Assembly: GCF_014205055.1 (NCBI RefSeq)
Contig: NZ_JACHMS010000001.1
Location: 4,836,001-4,900,000, forward strand
Origin: Streptomyces luteogriseus
GTDB lineage: Bacteria; Actinomycetota; Actinomycetes; Streptomycetales; Streptomycetaceae
Direction: 5' to 3'
Length of the DNA: 64,000 nucleotides
Shown here: positions 26,125 through 34,301 of the stretch, in pieces
Layout of the letters: each line of letters opens with the position of its first letter
Numbering within the stretch: position 1 is the stretch's first letter
Position numbers and translations under genes: made by a program
Notes under the pieces: model-generated
Database searches by the model: none
Seen by the model: only the letters and a program-made list of their open reading frames with translations
Told to the model about the DNA's origin: nothing

Positions 26125-27039
26125 GTGGGGAACTTCTTGGCAGGCAAGGTCGTCGCCGTCACGGGGGCGGGCCGGGGCATCGGCCGGGCGGTCGCGCTCG
26201 CCGCGGCGGCCCAGGGAGCGAAGGTCGTGGTCAACGACTACGGCGTCGCGGTCGACGGTGCCTCACCGACGAGCGAGATCGCCGAGGCCGTAGTCAAGGA
26301 GATCGAGGCGGCGGGCGGGGAGGCGGTGGCCGTCGCCGACGACATCTCCACGATGGCGGGCGGGCAGCGGGTCGTCGACGTGGCGCTGGCGTCGTACGGG
26401 CGGCTGGACGGGGTGGTCTGCGTGGCCGGGATCCTGCGCGAGCGGATGCTGTTCAACATGACCGAGGACGAATGGGACCCGGTCGTCGCGACGCATCTGA
26501 AGGGCACGTTCACCGTGTTCCGGGCCGCTTCCGCGGTGATGCGCGGGCAGCGGGCCGGGACGCTGATCGGCTTCACCAGCGGCAACCACCAGGGGTCGGT
26601 GTCGCAGGCCAACTACAGCGCCGCGAAGGGCGGGATCATCTCGCTGGTGCGCAGCGCGGCGCTCGGGCTGCACAAGTACGGGGTGAGCGCGAACGCGGTG
26701 GCGCCGGTCGCCCGGACCCGGATGTCGGCGGGAGTGCCGATGGAACTGGCGGAGATCGGAGAACCGGAGGACGTCGCCGCGCTGGTGGTGTACCTGCTGT
26801 CCGACGCGGCCTCCCGGGCGGGGATCACCGGGCAGGTCTACACGGTGGCCGGGGAGAAGATCGCGGTGTGGGCGCAGCCGAGGGAGCTGCGTGCGGCGTA
26901 TGCCTCCGGCGGATGGACGGTGGAACGGATCGCGGAGTTTCTGCCCGGGTCGGTGGGGGTGGATCCGATGCCGTTGCTGGAGCGGGTGGAGGGGATGGAG
27001 AGGGCTGCGGCTCGAGGGGAGCGGCCGAACGCCCAGTAG
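26125..27039 (+). CDS. Short-chain dehydrogenase/reductase
   Basis: 304 residues from GTG 26125. It has the NAD(P)-binding 'VTGAGRGIGRAVALA', 'NDYGVAVDG' and 'CVAGILRERMLFNM', and the catalytic Ser and Tyr-x3-Lys in 'TSGNHQGSVSQANYSAAKGG'. The N-terminal pattern resembles the SDR domain of peroxisomal multifunctional enzyme (HSD17B4-like). A 3-hydroxyacyl-CoA dehydrogenase role in beta-oxidation would suit the neighbours. The ~50-residue C-terminal tail exceeds a minimal SDR. An ACAD and an alcohol dehydrogenase follow on the same strand. Confidence 0.9.
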   Translation: MGNFLAGKVVAVTGAGRGIGRAVALAAAAQGAKVVVNDYGVAVDGASPTSEIAEAVVKEIEAAGGEAVAVADDISTMAGGQRVVDVALASYGRLDGVVCVAGILRERMLFNMTEDEWDPVVATHLKGTFTVFRAASAVMRGQRAGTLIGFTSGNHQGSVSQANYSAAKGGIISLVRSAALGLHKYGVSANAVAPVARTRMSAGVPMELAEIGEPEDVAALVVYLLSDAASRAGITGQVYTVAGEKIAVWAQPRELRAAYASGGWTVERIAEFLPGSVGVDPMPLLERVEGMERAAARGERPNAQ

Positions 27040-27043
27040 CTCG

Positions 27044-27142
27044 GGAGGTGGCGGTCGTGTGGCGGGTGCGGGTGGGTTGTGGCTGGTCGCGCAGTTCCCC
27101 GCGCCCCTGAGGGGGTGCCCCCGCTGCCCATGTGCAGGGACC
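27044..27142. repeat. Dispersed intergenic repeat, copy 4 (best preserved)
   Basis: It contains GTGTGGCGGGTGCGGGTGGG, then TGGCTGGTCGCGCAGTTCCC and CGCGCCCCTGAGGGGGTGCC. The last part folds into a short stem (CCCCTGAGGGG). It sits between the SDR and ACAD genes, which otherwise look like one operon. Confidence 0.75.
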
Positions 27143-27165
27143 TGGCCAATCTAAGGCGGTCGAGC

Positions 27166-28314
27166 GTGGAGTTCGGGTTCGGGCAAGAGGATGAGGACTT
27201 TCGTGTCGAGGCGCGGGAGTGGCTGGCGGCGCATGCCGAGCGCGCCACCGACCGGCGCACCTGGGAGCGCACCCTCGGCGCAGCCGGTTGGATCGGGCTG
27301 GGGTGGGGCGAGGACGGCTACGGGAATCGCAGGGCCACCCTCACCCAGCAGGTCGTCTGGGCCGAGGAGTACGCGCGGTCGGACGCGCCGCCGCGCTCCG
27401 GCCACATCGGGGAGAACCTGCTCGCGCCCACGCTCCTCGCCCACGGCACCGACGAGCAGAAGGCCCGGTTCCTGCCGCCGGTCGCCGCCGGCGAGGAACT
27501 CTGGTGCCAGGGCTACAGCGAACCCGGCGCCGGGTCGGACCTGGCCGGTGTCCGTACCGCGGCCGTGCGCGAGCCGGGCGGCCGTGCGTACCGGGTGACC
27601 GGGCAGAAGATCTGGACGTCGCTCGCCCGCGAGGCGGACTGGTGTTTCGTGCTGGCCCGGACCGAGCCCGGCTCGGTGCGGCATCACGGGCTGACCTTCC
27701 TGCTCGTCCCCATGGACCAGCCAGGCCGGATCGAGGTCCGGCCCATCCGCCAGATGACCGGCACCAGCGACTTCAACGAGGTCTTCTTCGACGGCGCGCA
27801 CGCCGAGTACGTGGTCGGCGGTGAGGGCGACGGCTGGCGCGTCGCCATGAGCCTGCTCGGCTTCGAGCGCGGGGTGTCCACGCTGGCCCAGCAGATCGGG
27901 TTCGCCGAGGAACTGGACGCTGTGGTGCGGACGGCCGTGGAGTCGGGCGCGGTGCACGACCCCGTCGTACGGGAGCGGCTCGTGCGGCAGTGGGCCGAGC
28001 TGCGGACGATGCGCTGGAACGCCCTGCGCACGCTGGGGGGTTCCGGTGACGCGGGAGCCCCGAGCGTGGCCAAGCTGCTGTGGGCCGGCTGGCACCAGCG
28101 GCTCGGGGAGCTGGCGGTGCTGGTGCGGGGCGCGGCGGCGGGGGTGGGCCCCGCAGACTGGTCGGCCTCGGCGCCGTACGAACTGGACGCCGCGCAGCAC
28201 CTGTTCCTCTTCTCGAGGGCCGACACGATCTACGGCGGCTCGGACCAGATCCAGCGCACGATCATCGCCGAGCGTGTGCTCGGCCTGCCCAGGGAACCCA
28301 AGGGGGCCGCGTGA
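27166..28314 (+). CDS. Acyl-CoA dehydrogenase
   Basis: 382 residues from GTG 27166 ('VEFGFGQEDEDFR', the usual ACAD N-terminus). It carries 'QGYSEPGAGSDLAGVRT', 'GQKIWTSLAREADWCFVLART', 'RQMTGTSDFNEVFFDGAHAE' and C-terminal 'YGGSDQIQRTIIAERVLGLPREP'. This is the complete catalytic type. It overlaps the alcohol dehydrogenase by 1 bp (TGATG), so the two are translationally coupled. Confidence 0.92.
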   Translation: MEFGFGQEDEDFRVEAREWLAAHAERATDRRTWERTLGAAGWIGLGWGEDGYGNRRATLTQQVVWAEEYARSDAPPRSGHIGENLLAPTLLAHGTDEQKARFLPPVAAGEELWCQGYSEPGAGSDLAGVRTAAVREPGGRAYRVTGQKIWTSLAREADWCFVLARTEPGSVRHHGLTFLLVPMDQPGRIEVRPIRQMTGTSDFNEVFFDGAHAEYVVGGEGDGWRVAMSLLGFERGVSTLAQQIGFAEELDAVVRTAVESGAVHDPVVRERLVRQWAELRTMRWNALRTLGGSGDAGAPSVAKLLWAGWHQRLGELAVLVRGAAAGVGPADWSASAPYELDAAQHLFLFSRADTIYGGSDQIQRTIIAERVLGLPREPKGAA

Positions 28315-29363
28315 TGCGGGGCGTGATCTTCGACGGGAAGCAGGTCCGGGTCGTGACGGACCTGGAGGTGCGGAAGCCGGGGCCGGGCGAGGTGCGGGTG
28401 GCGATCTCGGCGGCCGGACTGTGCCACAGCGATCTGTCGGTGGTGGACGGGACCATCCCCTTCCCCGTGCCCGTGGTGCTGGGCCATGAGGGGGCCGGTG
28501 TCGTGGAGGCGGTGGGTGGGGGCGTCACCCATGTCGCGCCCGGTGACCATGTGGCGCTGTCCACCCTGGCGAACTGCGGGACGTGCGCGGAATGCGACCG
28601 GGGCCGGCCGACCATGTGCCGGCAGGCCATAGGACGCCCGGGTCGGCCGTTCGCCCACGAGGGCTCGCCGGTGCACCAGTTCGCGTCCAACTCCGCGTTC
28701 GCGGAGCGCACGGTCGTCAAGGCCGTCCAGGCGGTCCGGATCCCCGACGACATCCCCATGACATCGGCGGCGCTCATCGGGTGCGGAGTGCTCACAGGGG
28801 TGGGCGCCGTACTGAACCGGGCCCGGGTGGACCAGGGCGACAGCGTGCTGGTCATCGGGGCGGGCGGCATCGGCCTGAACGTGCTCCAGGGGGCACGGCT
28901 CGCGGGCGCCGGGCGGATCGTGGCCGTCGACGCCAACCCGGCGAAGGAGGAGATGGCACGCCGGTTCGGCGCGACCGACTTCCTCACCTCGGCCGGCGGC
29001 GTGCGCGACCTGCTGCCCACGGGCGTGGACCACGCCTTCGAGTGCGTCGGCCGCGTGGAGCTGATCCGGCAGGCCGTCGACGCCCTGGACCGGCACGGCC
29101 AGGCGATCCTGCTCGGGGTCCCGCCCGCCACCGCCGAGGCGTCCTTCCGCGTCTCCTCGATGTACCTCGACAAGTCCATCCTGGGCTGCCGCTACGGCTC
29201 CTCCCGCCCCCAGCGGGACATCGCCCTGTACGCCGACCTGTACCGCCGGGGGCGCCTCCTGCTCGACGAACTGGTCACCCGGACCTACCCGGTCGAGGAC
29301 TTCGAGGAGGCGGCGGCGGACGCCGAGGCGGGCCGGGTGGCGCGGGCGGTGCTCACCTTCTGA
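28314..29363 (+). CDS. Zinc-dependent alcohol dehydrogenase (MDR family)
   Basis: 349 residues. The catalytic zinc site is in 'LCHSDLSVVDG' and 'VLGHEGAGVVEAVG'. The structural-zinc Cys cluster is 'NCGTCAECDRGRPTMC'. The Rossmann motif is 'VIGAGGIGLNVLQGARLAGAG' with 'VAVDANPAKEEMA', whose Asp implies NAD preference. It is coupled to the preceding ACAD. Its last 11 bp overlap the 3' end of the convergent GlxA-type regulator. It probably oxidises an alcohol intermediate of the pathway. Confidence 0.92.
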   Translation: MRGVIFDGKQVRVVTDLEVRKPGPGEVRVAISAAGLCHSDLSVVDGTIPFPVPVVLGHEGAGVVEAVGGGVTHVAPGDHVALSTLANCGTCAECDRGRPTMCRQAIGRPGRPFAHEGSPVHQFASNSAFAERTVVKAVQAVRIPDDIPMTSAALIGCGVLTGVGAVLNRARVDQGDSVLVIGAGGIGLNVLQGARLAGAGRIVAVDANPAKEEMARRFGATDFLTSAGGVRDLLPTGVDHAFECVGRVELIRQAVDALDRHGQAILLGVPPATAEASFRVSSMYLDKSILGCRYGSSRPQRDIALYADLYRRGRLLLDELVTRTYPVEDFEEAAADAEAGRVARAVLTF

Positions 29364-30366
29364 CGGCCTCGGCGGTGTCGTTCTCCGCCCGGAACGTGCG
29401 CCGGTAGGCGGTGGGTGTGACGCCGAGGGCCGACTGGAGGTGCTGGCGCATCGACTGGGCCGTGCCGAAGCCCGCGTCCCGGGCCACCCGGTCGACGGAA
29501 CGGTCCGTGGACTCCAGGAGGTGGCGGGCCCGCTCCACGCGCTGCTGGGTGAGCCACTGGCCGGGGCTGACGCCGGTCTCCTCACGGAAGCGGCGGGTGA
29601 AGGTGCGCACCGACATCGACTCCTGGGCGGCCATGTCGCGCAGCTGGATCGGCTCGTGGAGACGGCCCAGGGCCCAGGCGCGGGCCGACGTCGTGGTCGC
29701 CTGCTGCGGGTCGGGCACCGGCCGGTGGATGTACTGCGCCTGACCGCCGTCGCGGTGCGGCGGTACGACCGTGCGGCGGGCCACCTCGTTCGCGACCGCC
29801 GTGCCGTGGTCGCGGCGCACCATGTGCAGGCACAGGTCGATGCCCGCCGCGACGCCGGCGGAGGTCAGGACGTCGCCGTCGTCGATGAACAGGACGCCCG
29901 GGTCGACCTCGATCCGCGGGAACAGCCGCTGGAAACGGTCGGCGTCGGCCCAGTGCGTGGTGGCGGGGCGGCCGTCGAGGAGACCGGCGGCGGCGAGGAC
30001 GTAGACGCCGGTGCAGATGGAGGCGAGCCGGGTGCCGGGGCGGATGCGGTCGAGGGCGGCGGCCAGTTCCGCGGTGAGCACGCCCTGCTCGAAGACCGGG
30101 CCGAGTTCGTACGACGCCGGGATGATCACGGTGTCGGCGGTGGCGAGGGCCTCGGGGCCGTGCTCGACCCGGATGGCGAAGTCGGCGTCGGTCTGCACCG
30201 GGCCCGGCGGGCGGACCGAGCAGGTCACGACGTCGTACAGCAGGCGCCCCCGGGCGTCCCGGGGGCGGCCGAAGATGCGGTGCGGGATGCCCAGCTCGAA
30301 GGGGAGCAGGCCGTCGAGGGCGAGGACGACGACCCGGTGCGGGCGGAACTCCGGCTCACGGCTCAT
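29353..30366 (-). CDS. GlxA-type AraC-family transcriptional regulator
   Basis: 337 residues: an N-terminal DJ-1/PfpI-like domain (about 10-190, with the nucleophile-elbow-like 'LASICTGVYVLAAAGLLDG') and a C-terminal AraC double HTH ('IQLRDMAAQESMSVRTFTRRFREETGVSPGQWL', 'VARDAGFGTAQSMRQHLQSALGVTPTAYR'). It is divergent from the MFS transporter gene, with about 40-70 bp between starts, so the obvious target is that transporter. No CTGAC-type operator lies in this gap. Confidence 0.92.
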   Translation of the reverse strand: MSREPEFRPHRVVVLALDGLLPFELGIPHRIFGRPRDARGRLLYDVVTCSVRPPGPVQTDADFAIRVEHGPEALATADTVIIPASYELGPVFEQGVLTAELAAALDRIRPGTRLASICTGVYVLAAAGLLDGRPATTHWADADRFQRLFPRIEVDPGVLFIDDGDVLTSAGVAAGIDLCLHMVRRDHGTAVANEVARRTVVPPHRDGGQAQYIHRPVPDPQQATTTSARAWALGRLHEPIQLRDMAAQESMSVRTFTRRFREETGVSPGQWLTQQRVERARHLLESTDRSVDRVARDAGFGTAQSMRQHLQSALGVTPTAYRRTFRAENDTAEAVRR

Positions 30367-30404
30367 GGCCCGATCCTAGCGAATGCTGTCCTTCGGGCCA
30401 CTCG

Positions 30405-30614
30405 ATGGAGCGTGCCGCGAATCGGAAGCTCTATGTCGTGACCCAGACAACCGAAGCCGCGGCCGTCCAGCAGCCGCCGAAGCCGACCCGTGCCCGGGTG
30501 CACCGTGCCTGGTTCGTCGCCGCCGTCACCTTCGTGACGATCATCGGCGCCGCAGCCTTCCGTTCCGTGCCGGGCCTGCTCATCGACCCGCTGCACGCCG
30601 AGTTCGACTGGTGA
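30405..30614 (+). pseudogene. MFS transporter, 5' fragment (interrupted by the element)
   Basis: This stretch encodes a cytoplasmic N-terminus and the first membrane helix of an MFS transporter ('WFVAAVTFVTIIGAAAFRSVPGLLIDPLHAEFDW'), then stops at a TGA created by the attL junction. The likely start is GTG 30438 or ATG 30405. The remaining 11 or so helices lie at 42163-43297. Joining the two at the shared core restores '...HAEFDWSRGTIGAAV...' in the same phase (codon TTC at 30603 and at 42164). Confidence 0.9.
30602..30612. other. attL core of the integrated element
   Basis: GTTCGACTGGT, identical to 42163-42173 and the last shared sequence before the element diverges. The right flank (30609-30627) pairs imperfectly with the left flank of attR (42141-42159), as expected for the two halves of a serine-integrase attP. 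Confidence 0.88.
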
Positions 30615-31044
30615 TGCTTGGGGGAACGAACTTGCGTCTCGTTTCTCTCACGAGGGCGGGTGATCTTGTCAAGCCCGAGGGCGTGGAATGTGGCCGAGCT
30701 CACAACTGTGAGTAGGGTCCCGGTCTCAACCCTCGCGAGGAGAGATGAGCCGGGGCTCTGGTCTGTCTTGCTCGCTTCCGCCTGTCGGCTCTCGTCGAGC
30801 CGCTGAGAGTCGCTGTGCTGGGCGTTTGAGCGAGTGGCCGAGCGGGTCGGGCCCGAGGCTGCGTGATCGTTCGCCAGTGCGTCGCGTGCGCCGTCCTCGG
30901 TTGCCCTGATGCCTGCCCGTTCGGTCGGGCGCCGGTCGGGGTGGGGGTATGACCCCCTGAGCGCGTCCTTCCGTACCGCTACGTCTTACCGCCCGTCCTT
31001 GCGCCACGGTTTCAGGGTCGATCTGAAGCACCGTCCGGGCGGTG
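30613..31044. other. 432-bp gap at left end of element
   Basis: No gene is supported. It holds the right half of the inferred attP, a palindrome CTCACA-AC-TGTGAG (30699-30712), and a stem GGGGGT-ATG-ACCCCC (30943-30957) that could terminate the leftward gene beginning at 31686. Confidence 0.5.
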
Positions 31045-31686
31045 CTACCTCAGTGTGGAGTTCGTTGCAAACACGGCAACCACTCCAGCGGTAGTGAGCG
31101 CGGGGACGACGATCGTCGACAGGAGCCGAGAGGACGACTCCTGGATGCCCGACCGAACGGCCACATCCACCAGGGGCGCTTGAACACAGCACACCTCCGC
31201 TCGCGGGCCATCCACAAGGAGGGCAACACGGAAGACCTGCTTACGAGCCAGAAGGCTCGGCGGAATCGCGATCACCCGAGGCGTCGCATGGGGCAACTCA
31301 ATCGACGGGGCGATTGTCCCCGAAGGTTCGGATGCCATGCCGAGCACCCCGACCACGTCGGCGCCGAGGTTGAATTTCAGCGGCTCGTTGGCATGGAATT
31401 GCGCCGCAGTAATGTCGCGACGGCCGGAGTTCCGTAGCTCCAGCTCGACGATTCGTGGGCGGCTTACGGGAGTGCCGTTGTGAGTCACTTGCAACGCCCC
31501 CGACTGACTGTGGGAGGCGATCAACAGCGAAGCGTTTGTGCGTGTCCCGTAGTTGAGTCGCCGCTTCGGGTTGGCGGACCGCATGGTCGCCCACGCCGCC
31601 AGTGCACCCACGGCCACGGCAACGATGGTTGTGATGGCGAACTGCCAGAACGAGCCGGACTCGTACCAGGACTCTGCGATCAGCAT
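31045..31686 (-). CDS. Membrane protein with an internal beta-rich domain, unknown function
   Basis: 213 residues. An N-terminal helix ('FAITTIVAVAVGALAAWATM', about 15-34) and a C-terminal helix ('LLSTIVVPALTTAGVVAVFA', about 187-206) flank about 150 residues that are mostly predicted beta strand: 'LNYGTRTNASLLI', 'LQVTHNGTPVSRPRIVELELRNSGRRDITAAQF', 'PLKFNLGADVVGVLG'. From memory, this middle pattern recurs in many Streptomyces accessory proteins of unknown function. It sits alone next to attL, where cargo genes are usual. Function unassigned. Confidence 0.75.
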   Translation of the reverse strand: MLIAESWYESGSFWQFAITTIVAVAVGALAAWATMRSANPKRRLNYGTRTNASLLIASHSQSGALQVTHNGTPVSRPRIVELELRNSGRRDITAAQFHANEPLKFNLGADVVGVLGMASEPSGTIAPSIELPHATPRVIAIPPSLLARKQVFRVALLVDGPRAEVCCVQAPLVDVAVRSGIQESSSRLLSTIVVPALTTAGVVAVFATNSTLR

Positions 31687-31737
31687 GGCCCGGATTGTAG
31701 AGAGTTGGCGCGTGTTACGTCTGATCTTCAGTTTGAC

Positions 31738-31860
31738 TCACGCGGCTACCGCCGCACGAGCGGCCTTCGAGCCGCTGGGGTAGGTGATGGGGTCCGTCTC
31801 GGCGATGACGACGAGAGCGCCGTAGCGATGGCTGGTCAGGTCGAGCTTTCGGGGTGCCAC
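31738..31860 (-). CDS. 40-residue protein with AP2/HNH-type N-terminal signature
   Basis: It starts at GTG 31860, preceded by a strong AAGGAGG with an 11-nt spacer, which supports translation. The start 'APRKLDLTSHRYGALVVIAE' resembles the opening 'KLDLTGQRFGRLTVL' of phage AP2-domain/HNH proteins, but the protein ends after 40 residues. It could be a truncated remnant or a genuine microprotein. Confidence 0.5.
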   Translation of the reverse strand: MAPRKLDLTSHRYGALVVIAETDPITYPSGSKAARAAVAA

Positions 31861-32226
31861 TGTGTGTAAGTCCTCCTTGTGATGGGGCGCCCTGTCGGGC
31901 GCCACTTGGTAGAGCTGCAACGGCAAGGTGAAGTGGCTTGCCGTGAGCGTCTTCGGGAAGTGGCCGCGTACGCGGCCCAGTGAGTAAGCGGGCATGCGTC
32001 AGGGGCGCCCGTAGGGCGCCACAGAGCAGAGCTGTAAGACGTCTTCGGATGGTGCCGGGCGGGAACCCGGCCACAGCGCAGAGCCAATTACTGCTTGCTC
32101 TCGCCGTTGCCCGAGACGGACTGTGTCTGTCCGCGCGGAGACTCCGCCAGGAGTCGAGCACGACAGTGCTCTTACTCTGGCCAAAACTTCTCAACAGGCA
32201 GGGGCTCTTACTCTGGCCAAAACTTC
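31861..32226. repeat. 366-bp gap with paired hairpins and a 26-bp direct repeat
   Basis: Two near-identical stem-loops, GGCGCCC-loop-GGGCGCC, lie at 31886-31903 and 32004-32020. Each is followed by GCCAC and an AGAGCTG(C/T)AA sequence. The first lies just upstream, on the minus strand, of the 31860 gene's ribosome site and could be an attenuator. At the right end a 26-bp perfect direct repeat (32168-32193 and 32204-32229, starting GCTCTTACTCTGGCC) overlaps the stop of the next gene. Confidence 0.7.
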
Positions 32227-32658
32227 TCAGGCGGCATCGTCGAGCCAGTCGTCAGCATCGACCCAGCCCAGCCACTCCGTGGCCCGGTCTCCGGGCTCCA
32301 GACTGAACGTCGTCTTCGCTCCGCGCTTGGCGCCGATCGTCTCGACCGTCAGCCACCCGGCATCGACGAGGACCCGAACGCCTCGCTCGGCGTAGGCGCG
32401 CTCTCTTCCGGCACTGTCGCGGACGCCCACGGCATCGGCGAGGGAACGCCACGACACCGTGACGCGGGAGTCTTCGCCGCAGAGTCGGGCGAGTTGCTTC
32501 GCCACCCGTTGGCCGCTGCGAGGCACGCACTGGATGACGTCGGCGTACCACTGCGCAGCCTGCCCGGACGGCGGGAAGTGCTCGGCTGCCAGGGCGTAGC
32601 CGCGCTTACGCAGCCTGTTTCGGTTCTCCTCGATCTTGGGGAACAGGTCTTCGAGCAC
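32227..32658 (-). CDS. Winged-helix-like protein, possible replication or regulatory protein
   Basis: 143 residues from GTG 32658. The N-terminus is helical and basic ('LFPKIEENRNRLRKRGYALAAEHF'). The C-terminal half looks like a winged helix: 'VSWRSLADAVGV' (helix-turn-helix), 'RAYAERGVRVLVDAGWLTVETIGAKRGAKTTFSL' (recognition helix and wing). It is preceded by 3 bp and a second winged-helix gene, so the two are co-translated. The layout recalls the two WH domains of plasmid Rep proteins split over two genes, but no specific family was recognised. Confidence 0.65.
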   Translation of the reverse strand: MLEDLFPKIEENRNRLRKRGYALAAEHFPPSGQAAQWYADVIQCVPRSGQRVAKQLARLCGEDSRVTVSWRSLADAVGVRDSAGRERAYAERGVRVLVDAGWLTVETIGAKRGAKTTFSLEPGDRATEWLGWVDADDWLDDAA

Positions 32659-32661
32659 GGG

Positions 32662-32883
32662 TCACCCCACCGGCCGAGAGAGCTGCCAGGTGTCGTAGTC
32701 GAGCCGCCGAAGCCACCCCTCCTCTTGTAGGGAGCGAAGGCCAGACTCGAACTCGGCTGCGGGGATGGAGCACTTCCGGGCCAGCTTCCGCGGGGACAGG
32801 CGGAACGGCTCGCTTGCGGGGATCGTGAGGTGACGGGACGTGTAGCCGACCCAGGAAGGGGCGGCGGGGTTGGTCTTGGGCAC
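32662..32883 (-). CDS. Small winged-helix protein
   Basis: 73 residues from GTG 32883, with AAGGAGG 10 nt upstream. 'FRLSPRKLARKCSIPAAEFESGLRSLQEEGWLRRLDYDTWQL' has the pattern of a helix-turn-helix followed by a wing. It is first gene of a two-gene unit with the 143-residue protein. Function (DNA-binding regulator or replication accessory) is inferred only from fold pattern. Confidence 0.65.
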   Translation of the reverse strand: MPKTNPAAPSWVGYTSRHLTIPASEPFRLSPRKLARKCSIPAAEFESGLRSLQEEGWLRRLDYDTWQLSRPVG

Positions 32884-33175
32884 GGGTGTGCGACCTCCTT
32901 CGCGTGAGGGGAGATCGCGCGTACCGCTACGCACTGCCGGACACTGACCGTCCGGGTGGGATGCCTTCGGCGTCCCTTGGCTTCTCTCGGAGGAGCCGAC
33001 TCGACCACCTCAGAGGGTGGGAGTCACGGTGTCCGCCCTCGGTGGGCGGAAGGGAGTTTGTGCATGATCGGGCGGCTTGTCGTCAACTTCGCACATCGTG
33101 CGGTTCGGTGTTCGGAACCGTGCGACTCTCGGCGGCGTTCTCAGTTTCGACCCGTTGACCAGCCGAGGAGGAACC

Positions 33176-33340
33176 GTGGCCGAGACGATCTACCGGGTGA
33201 CGTGGAAGGACGTCGACACGGGCCCCGACGTGGACCACGTCAGGGACTTCCGCGACATCGACCAGGGTTACGACTACTACCAGATGATGCAGCGGCATGC
33301 GGGCGCCTACAAGGTGAGGTGGGATCACGTCGTCTTGTGA
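33176..33340 (+). CDS. 54-residue hypothetical protein
   Basis: GTG 33176 follows GAGGAGG by 3-4 nt, with a longer purine-rich stretch (AGCCGAGGAGG). The product is acidic and aromatic ('YRVTWKDVDTGPDVDHVRDFRDIDQGYDYYQMMQRH'), with no Cys and no membrane segment. Isolated small genes like this are common in actinophages and plasmids. Function unknown. Confidence 0.6.
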   Translation: MAETIYRVTWKDVDTGPDVDHVRDFRDIDQGYDYYQMMQRHAGAYKVRWDHVVL

Positions 33341-33438
33341 TCACTGGTGGTGGGTTCGGTCATGCTCGGTCGACTGCCGGCTGAACCCCGACGGCATCCG
33401 CCCGCAGACCAAGTGCGAGCGGATCGCCGTCAACGAGT

Positions 33439-33801
33439 TCATTCCCTACGGGGCCGGTCATCCGCCGATGGCGGCACAGTTGCGGGCGGCATCGACGAAG
33501 AACGCGCATCAGGCACCTGCCCCGCGCGATCACCCGTCGACGGCGCTCCCGACGGGTCCTGAGCGGCGGGCGCCGTGGTGCTGTCGTTCGGGGGTGCCGT
33601 GTCGTCATCCTCGAACTTGAACGCGGCGATGATCCCGAGACTGATGCCCAGGCCGGAGCCCAATACGGCGCCCGCGACCTTGAGGCTGTCCAGCCCGGAC
33701 GTGCCGTTGACGTAGAACACCGCCCACGCGATGAGCGAGACGACGGTGGACAGCAGGGCGCCGTACCCAAGGACGATGAGCTTCTTCTTGTTGGCGCTCA
33801 C
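33439..33801 (-). CDS. Small two-helix membrane protein with disordered tail
   Basis: 120 residues. After 'SANKKK' come two membrane helices ('LIVLGYGALLSTVVSLIAWAVFYV' and 'LKVAGAVLGSGLGISLGIIAAF'), then a Pro/Asp/Ser-rich cytosolic tail of about 60 residues. GTG 33801 is preferred because GGGAGGG lies 8-9 nt upstream; ATG 33807 would be too close to it. It could be a holin-like or superinfection-type membrane protein, but nothing specific supports that. Confidence 0.6.
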   Translation of the reverse strand: MSANKKKLIVLGYGALLSTVVSLIAWAVFYVNGTSGLDSLKVAGAVLGSGLGISLGIIAAFKFEDDDTAPPNDSTTAPAAQDPSGAPSTGDRAGQVPDARSSSMPPATVPPSADDRPRRE

Positions 33802-34301
33802 CAACATTCCCTCCCTGTTGGGCGGGATTCGGTGGCTGATGAATGCGCGACGGCCTCGACCAGCCACCTGCACCCGCAGATGACGTTGACTTCCTTCGGT
33901 TCGCGTCACTGGACGCGCCTCCAGAGGAGTCGGTCGAGCCCTGTCGCCCCAGTCCGGCGTCGGTACTCGGTACTACACGGACACACTGTGCCCGTTTGCC
34001 ACCCCAGAGCGGGGTTGGCTGCCACCCCAGAGCGGGACGGCCTGGTCTCTTGTCTCCTTCGACCTGTTGGGGACTGGCACCAACAAGCCTGTCCGGTTCG
34101 GTAAGTTCCGTTCCGGTATGGGTAATGTAACACAAGGTGCTCAGGTGATTACAAGTCTGTCGGTGACCCGCCAGGCTCGGGATGGTCACAGCGCCAGCAG
34201 TCCGGACGCTGCCGATGGGCGAGTGCAGGGGCGCGCGGTACGTCAAGCGGGAGACGTACGTACGTGACCGGGCATGCGGTCGACGTGCGCGGCCGGGGCG
34301 G
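33802..34301. other. 500-bp gap with a 17-bp direct repeat
   Basis: No convincing gene is seen. TGCCACCCCAGAGCGGG occurs at 33997-34013 and 34020-34036 (23-bp spacing, two helical turns), suggesting side-by-side protein binding. An AT-richer stretch (34100-34160, with TATGGGTAATGT) may be promoter sequence. Confidence 0.55.

Noticed and set aside
18487..27119. CCCCTGAAGGGG-type hairpins as specific terminators
   Set aside because: They belong to a dispersed repeat family, so they are annotated as repeats; termination is unproven.
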